In this document: in pieces, positions 52,991 to 55,411 of the stretch
Position numbering within the stretch: position 1 is the first letter of the stretch
How the letters are laid out: each line of letters opens with the position of its first letter
From: Bacteroidia bacterium
GTDB lineage: Bacteria > Bacteroidota > Bacteroidia > Bacteroidales > JAPLDU01
DNA: 55,411 nucleotides
Direction of reading: 5' to 3'
Assembly: GCA_026391255.1 (NCBI GenBank)
Contig: JAPLDU010000024.1
Span: 1 to 55,411, forward strand
Notes under the pieces: generated by a model
Told to the model about the DNA's origin: nothing
Seen by the model: only the letters and a program-made list of their open reading frames with translations
Database searches by the model: none
Translations under genes and position numbers: made by a program

Positions 52991-53725
52991 ATGAGGATTT
53001 TTTTAACATTTGTAATACTTATATTATTTGAAGTCTTTGTTTATAGTCAATATTCCTCTTGTTATAGATTTAAACTTGAAATTAATCTTGACAATGATGA
53101 AATAATATCCGGATATTATTTTTATTATGGCATGTATCTGGATTTACCAGATACGTCTTCGTTTAAAGAAATTTTATCTCGAATCAAATATTTTAATGAT
53201 AATACTAAACAGAATGAAAAGCTGATTATTTATAAGAATATCGGCATTCTGAATCACCCAAAATGTGATGGTTCTAATATTTATTATTGTTTAAAAGAGA
53301 ATGTTGTAAATTTAAGTATTACACAAGTTAAAAATTATAAGGTAATAGAGAAAGTCGGTTGTCATTCAGATGAAAGTGACTATATTAAAAGATGGTATGG
53401 ATATAAATATGTAGGTGGCTGCTCCCCAGAAGTTATTACCGAATTAAATATTAACGAAATCAATATGTTAGCTAATAAACCCAAGTTAGAATTTAGAACA
53501 TCCTATGAATATGAAAAATATTTTGGTGAAGAATGTCAAGTCCATATACTATCTTATAGTAAAATTGACTCGATAAGCATAATGAATATAGTTGATGGTA
53601 CTATAAAAAATGACAATTTATCAAATAATCAAGAAACTTATGTGACCGACTTACAGTACCAAAAACTAAAAAGCATTTTAAGAAAAAAGAAAATCATAAT
53701 GTTTAGGACATATTATTATGATTAA
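52991..53725 (+). CDS. Hypothetical exported protein, AT-rich
   Basis: A 244-residue protein with signal peptide about 1-20 (ending FVYSQ). It is rich in Tyr, Lys, Asn and Ile, very AT-rich, and contains four Cys (for example in HPKCDGSNIYYC and VGCHSDES). No domain is recognised. It stands alone between a repeat copy and a 200-base gap. The composition differs from its neighbours, which hints at recent acquisition. Confidence 0.72.
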   Translation: MRIFLTFVILILFEVFVYSQYSSCYRFKLEINLDNDEIISGYYFYYGMYLDLPDTSSFKEILSRIKYFNDNTKQNEKLIIYKNIGILNHPKCDGSNIYYCLKENVVNLSITQVKNYKVIEKVGCHSDESDYIKRWYGYKYVGGCSPEVITELNINEINMLANKPKLEFRTSYEYEKYFGEECQVHILSYSKIDSISIMNIVDGTIKNDNLSNNQETYVTDLQYQKLKSILRKKKIIMFRTYYYD

Positions 53726-53877
53726 TTATTGGTATTACGGATCTCTTGTTAGATGCTTACATGGCTATACCGACGAATCCTTACGGACTTTGCTGAAATG
53801 CCCACCAAACAAAGGGTCGCAGAAATACATATTTTTATTATATTGAGATACTGGTTATTAATTCATCAGAATAATCA

Positions 53878-53911
53878 TAAAAAAAGGCTGTTACCTGCGT
53901 AACAACCTTGT
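53878..53911 (-). terminator. Rho-independent terminator of the 53.9 kb gene
   Basis: On the minus strand the hairpin AAGG-T-TGTTAC / GTAACA-G-CCTT (53909-53884) is followed by a run of seven T residues (53885-53879). It is the clearest intrinsic terminator in the window and starts about 30 bases after the stop codon at 53941. Confidence 0.85.
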
Positions 53912-53940
53912 TCTTACTTACTAATTGGAAATTGCTGAAA

Positions 53941-54255
53941 TTATTTTCCCCACTTTTTAACAGCCGCCTGAATACTGGCATCGGCTTTTGCCAAATCATC
54001 CGGTGTCATGACCGGAGATACATTTACTTCTGCATTAAACTTCAGGAAGAACGGTTCAGCCTTTGCGGGCATTTCCGAGGCGTCATGCAAATTTACTACT
54101 ATGTAAGCACCCCTGTCACCACAAATAGTCGTAAAATAGACAGCTTCAGGTTTTATTTCACTGAGAATTTCCTGCATTACCTTCCCAAAACTTCCGTCTT
54201 TGAAGCTTTCGTTACTCTTTTCAGTCGGTAATGTGACTTTCATAATGTACTTCAT
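53941..54255 (-). CDS. Small hypothetical protein, DUF3303/monooxygenase-like
   Basis: A 104-residue cytosolic protein resembling the DUF3303-like small proteins sometimes labelled pantothenate synthetase-like: KYIMKVTLPTEKSNESF, AVYFTTICGDRGAYIVVNLHD and AEPFFLKFNAEVNVSPVMT. The fold is likely a ferredoxin-like dimer similar to small monooxygenases. No active site can be assigned. It is a single gene with a good terminator downstream. Confidence 0.75.
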   Translation of the reverse strand: MKYIMKVTLPTEKSNESFKDGSFGKVMQEILSEIKPEAVYFTTICGDRGAYIVVNLHDASEMPAKAEPFFLKFNAEVNVSPVMTPDDLAKADASIQAAVKKWGK

Positions 54256-54599
54256 AATTACTACTTTTGTTAAGTTAATAAAAAATGTTATTTTTAATTA
54301 CTCTTGAAAATATAAGTCAAAAACAGATTTTCAGAAATCAGGTTCAAAATCATAATTCGTTTTCACATATTTTTAAGGAATTATATTAATTTTAGAATTA
54401 CGATTTACGATTTACGAATACAATCATGTGATATTTAGTAGATTATACAATATTTATATAAAAAATTAATTTTAGGTTTTATATAATAATATCTGAGAAA
54501 TTATTTGATACTTAACTTCATATAAAATTTATGAGATCGTATTCTGAATTAAATTACCTGATCATTCAATACTATCAACACTTTTATAGATAAAAATCA
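54256..54599. other. AT-rich intergenic region with nothing recognised
   Basis: A 344-base AT-rich gap between divergent genes. Apart from the short word CGATTTACGATTTACGAA near 54402-54418, no repeat or gene is recognised, and neither flanking gene has a convincing consensus promoter within it. Confidence 0.55.
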
Positions 54600-55214
54600 A
54601 TGCTTCTTTCGCTTGCTTACCTCCCTCCCATCAGTTATTTCAGGGCAATTGCCTCAAACACTGAATTAATATTAGAACAACATGAAAATTACACACGTCA
54701 GACTTACCGTAACCGTTGTAAAATATACGGAGCAAACGGAATGATTGTGCTGAACATTCCCGTAAAAAAAAATGGTAAAGAAAAAATACAGATCAGGGAT
54801 GTGAAGATCGATTACAGCACTAATTGGCAGCATATTCATGCCGGGTCAATAGAATCAGCTTATCGTCATTCGCCTTATTATGAATATTATGCTGATGATA
54901 TTTCGCGTTTTTATGAAGGCAGACCGGAGTATTTATTTGATTTCAACATGAAACTGCTGATGAAATTACTCGAAATTCTTGAAATAACTTCTACTATCAA
55001 ATATACAGACACTTACCAAAAATCTGAAAAAGGCAATTTGTCTGACCTGAGAGATTTAATTCATCCTAAAAAAGATTTCAGGGCATATGACCCGGCATTA
55101 ACTGAAATGCAATATGTACAGGTCTTTTCGGATAAACATGGTTTTATACCCGACCTGAGTATCATTGATTTGTTATTCAATCTCGGGCCGGATTGCGGGG
55201 ATATACTTTTATGA
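54600..55214 (+). CDS. WbqC family protein
   Basis: A 204-residue protein of the WbqC-like family. MLLSLAYLPPISYFRAI and QTYRNRCKIYGANGMIVLNIP are the family's N-terminal markers and IQIRDVKIDYSTNWQHIHAGSIESAYRHSPYYEYY, split here at IDYSTNWQHIH, is its central region. The family occurs near surface polysaccharide genes, though no others are here. Function is unproven. The length is normal. Confidence 0.9.
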   Translation: MLLSLAYLPPISYFRAIASNTELILEQHENYTRQTYRNRCKIYGANGMIVLNIPVKKNGKEKIQIRDVKIDYSTNWQHIHAGSIESAYRHSPYYEYYADDISRFYEGRPEYLFDFNMKLLMKLLEILEITSTIKYTDTYQKSEKGNLSDLRDLIHPKKDFRAYDPALTEMQYVQVFSDKHGFIPDLSIIDLLFNLGPDCGDILL

Positions 55215-55280
55215 AACCCTTGCTTTTCCTGATACCTGATACTTTTTCTATAAGCATAACCTGGACGAACCAAACAAGAA

Positions 55281-55411
55281 ATCACAAATCTCAATCCGCC
55301 GTGGCGGAACAAATAACAAATAAATATCAATCAACAAAATGACAAATTCTATATAGTTTGTTTCATATTTGAAATTTTGTCTGCCACGGCGGATTGTTTA
55401 TTATTTGTGAT
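55281..55411. repeat. Inverted-repeat element at the window end
   Basis: The outer arms ATCACAAAT (55281-55289) and ATTTGTGAT (55403-55411) and the inner arms AATCCGCCGTGG (55293-55304) and CCACGGCGGATT (55384-55395) are inverted repeats about 80 bases apart. They form a roughly 131 bp palindromic element with no coding content. Similar CCGCC...GGCGG cores lie at 35961 and near 39290. The window ends exactly at its right arm, so more may follow. Confidence 0.75.

Overview
The window is a chromosomal segment of a Bacteroidota bacterium, probably a Bacteroidales-like lineage. The evidence is several secreted proteins with type IX secretion (T9SS) C-terminal sorting domains, a TonB-dependent receptor, a LytTR/LytS-type two-component pair, a cobalamin riboswitch, and promoters of the Bacteroidota form TTTG-N19-21-TAnnTTTG (best at 1554-1586, 31864-31895 and 33651-33681). 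No ribosomal operon, prophage or intact insertion sequence is present. One tRNA gene (Thr, CGT) is seen.

Layout. 0-9.6 kb: a TerC membrane protein, a T9SS cargo protein, then a tightly coupled two-gene operon (3404-6555) of a RecQ-like helicase fused to a phosphoribosyltransferase (PRTase) plus a DprA/SLOG protein, followed by a rhomboid protease, trpS and an orphan. 9.9-20.1 kb: a giant TamB-like envelope protein, a CDGSH/ferredoxin-like protein, a PagL-type lipid A deacylase, an RmlD-like reductase coupled to a DUF2851 protein, and pyrF. 20.3-31.7 kb: a FISUMP lipoprotein, a dihydroorotate-dehydrogenase-like protein, pyrBI, a PLP-dependent dehydratase, a membrane-anchored EEP-family enzyme, an rpe gene with a broken N-terminus, rocD and two secreted proteins. 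31.9-43.4 kb: a HigBA-like toxin-antitoxin pair abutting a lipoprotein gene, tRNA-Thr, LytSR-like regulators, a B12-regulated locus (riboswitch, small T9SS-tailed protein, BtuB-like receptor), a frameshifted receiver-domain protein and two secreted proteins. 44-55.4 kb: a lipocalin, a GOLPH3-like (GPP34) protein next to a STAS / HATPase / STAS partner-switching module, an OstA-like protein, a UMF1-type transporter, a large sortilin-like T9SS protein, two small unknowns and a WbqC protein.

The most interesting protein system is the RecQ-PRTase + DprA operon. It pairs the same two domain types (PRTase and DprA) as the ShosTA anti-phage/toxin-antitoxin pair, with the PRTase here fused behind a RecQ helicase whose zinc ligands are mostly lost. 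The GPP34 + partner-switch cluster and the B12-riboswitch-controlled T9SS-tailed small protein are also worth follow-up.

The intergenic DNA is unusual. Nearly every gap is filled with short-unit low-complexity tandem words (7-11 bp), and at least four families of larger dispersed elements occur: a 172-186 bp MITE-like element with target-site-like direct repeats, a roughly 200 bp family with GTCTGTCC-type ends, an 80 bp family, and multi-hairpin palindromic elements. Two genes (rpe and the receiver protein) appear disrupted by very small indels in short repeats; these could be real mutations, phase variation or assembly errors.
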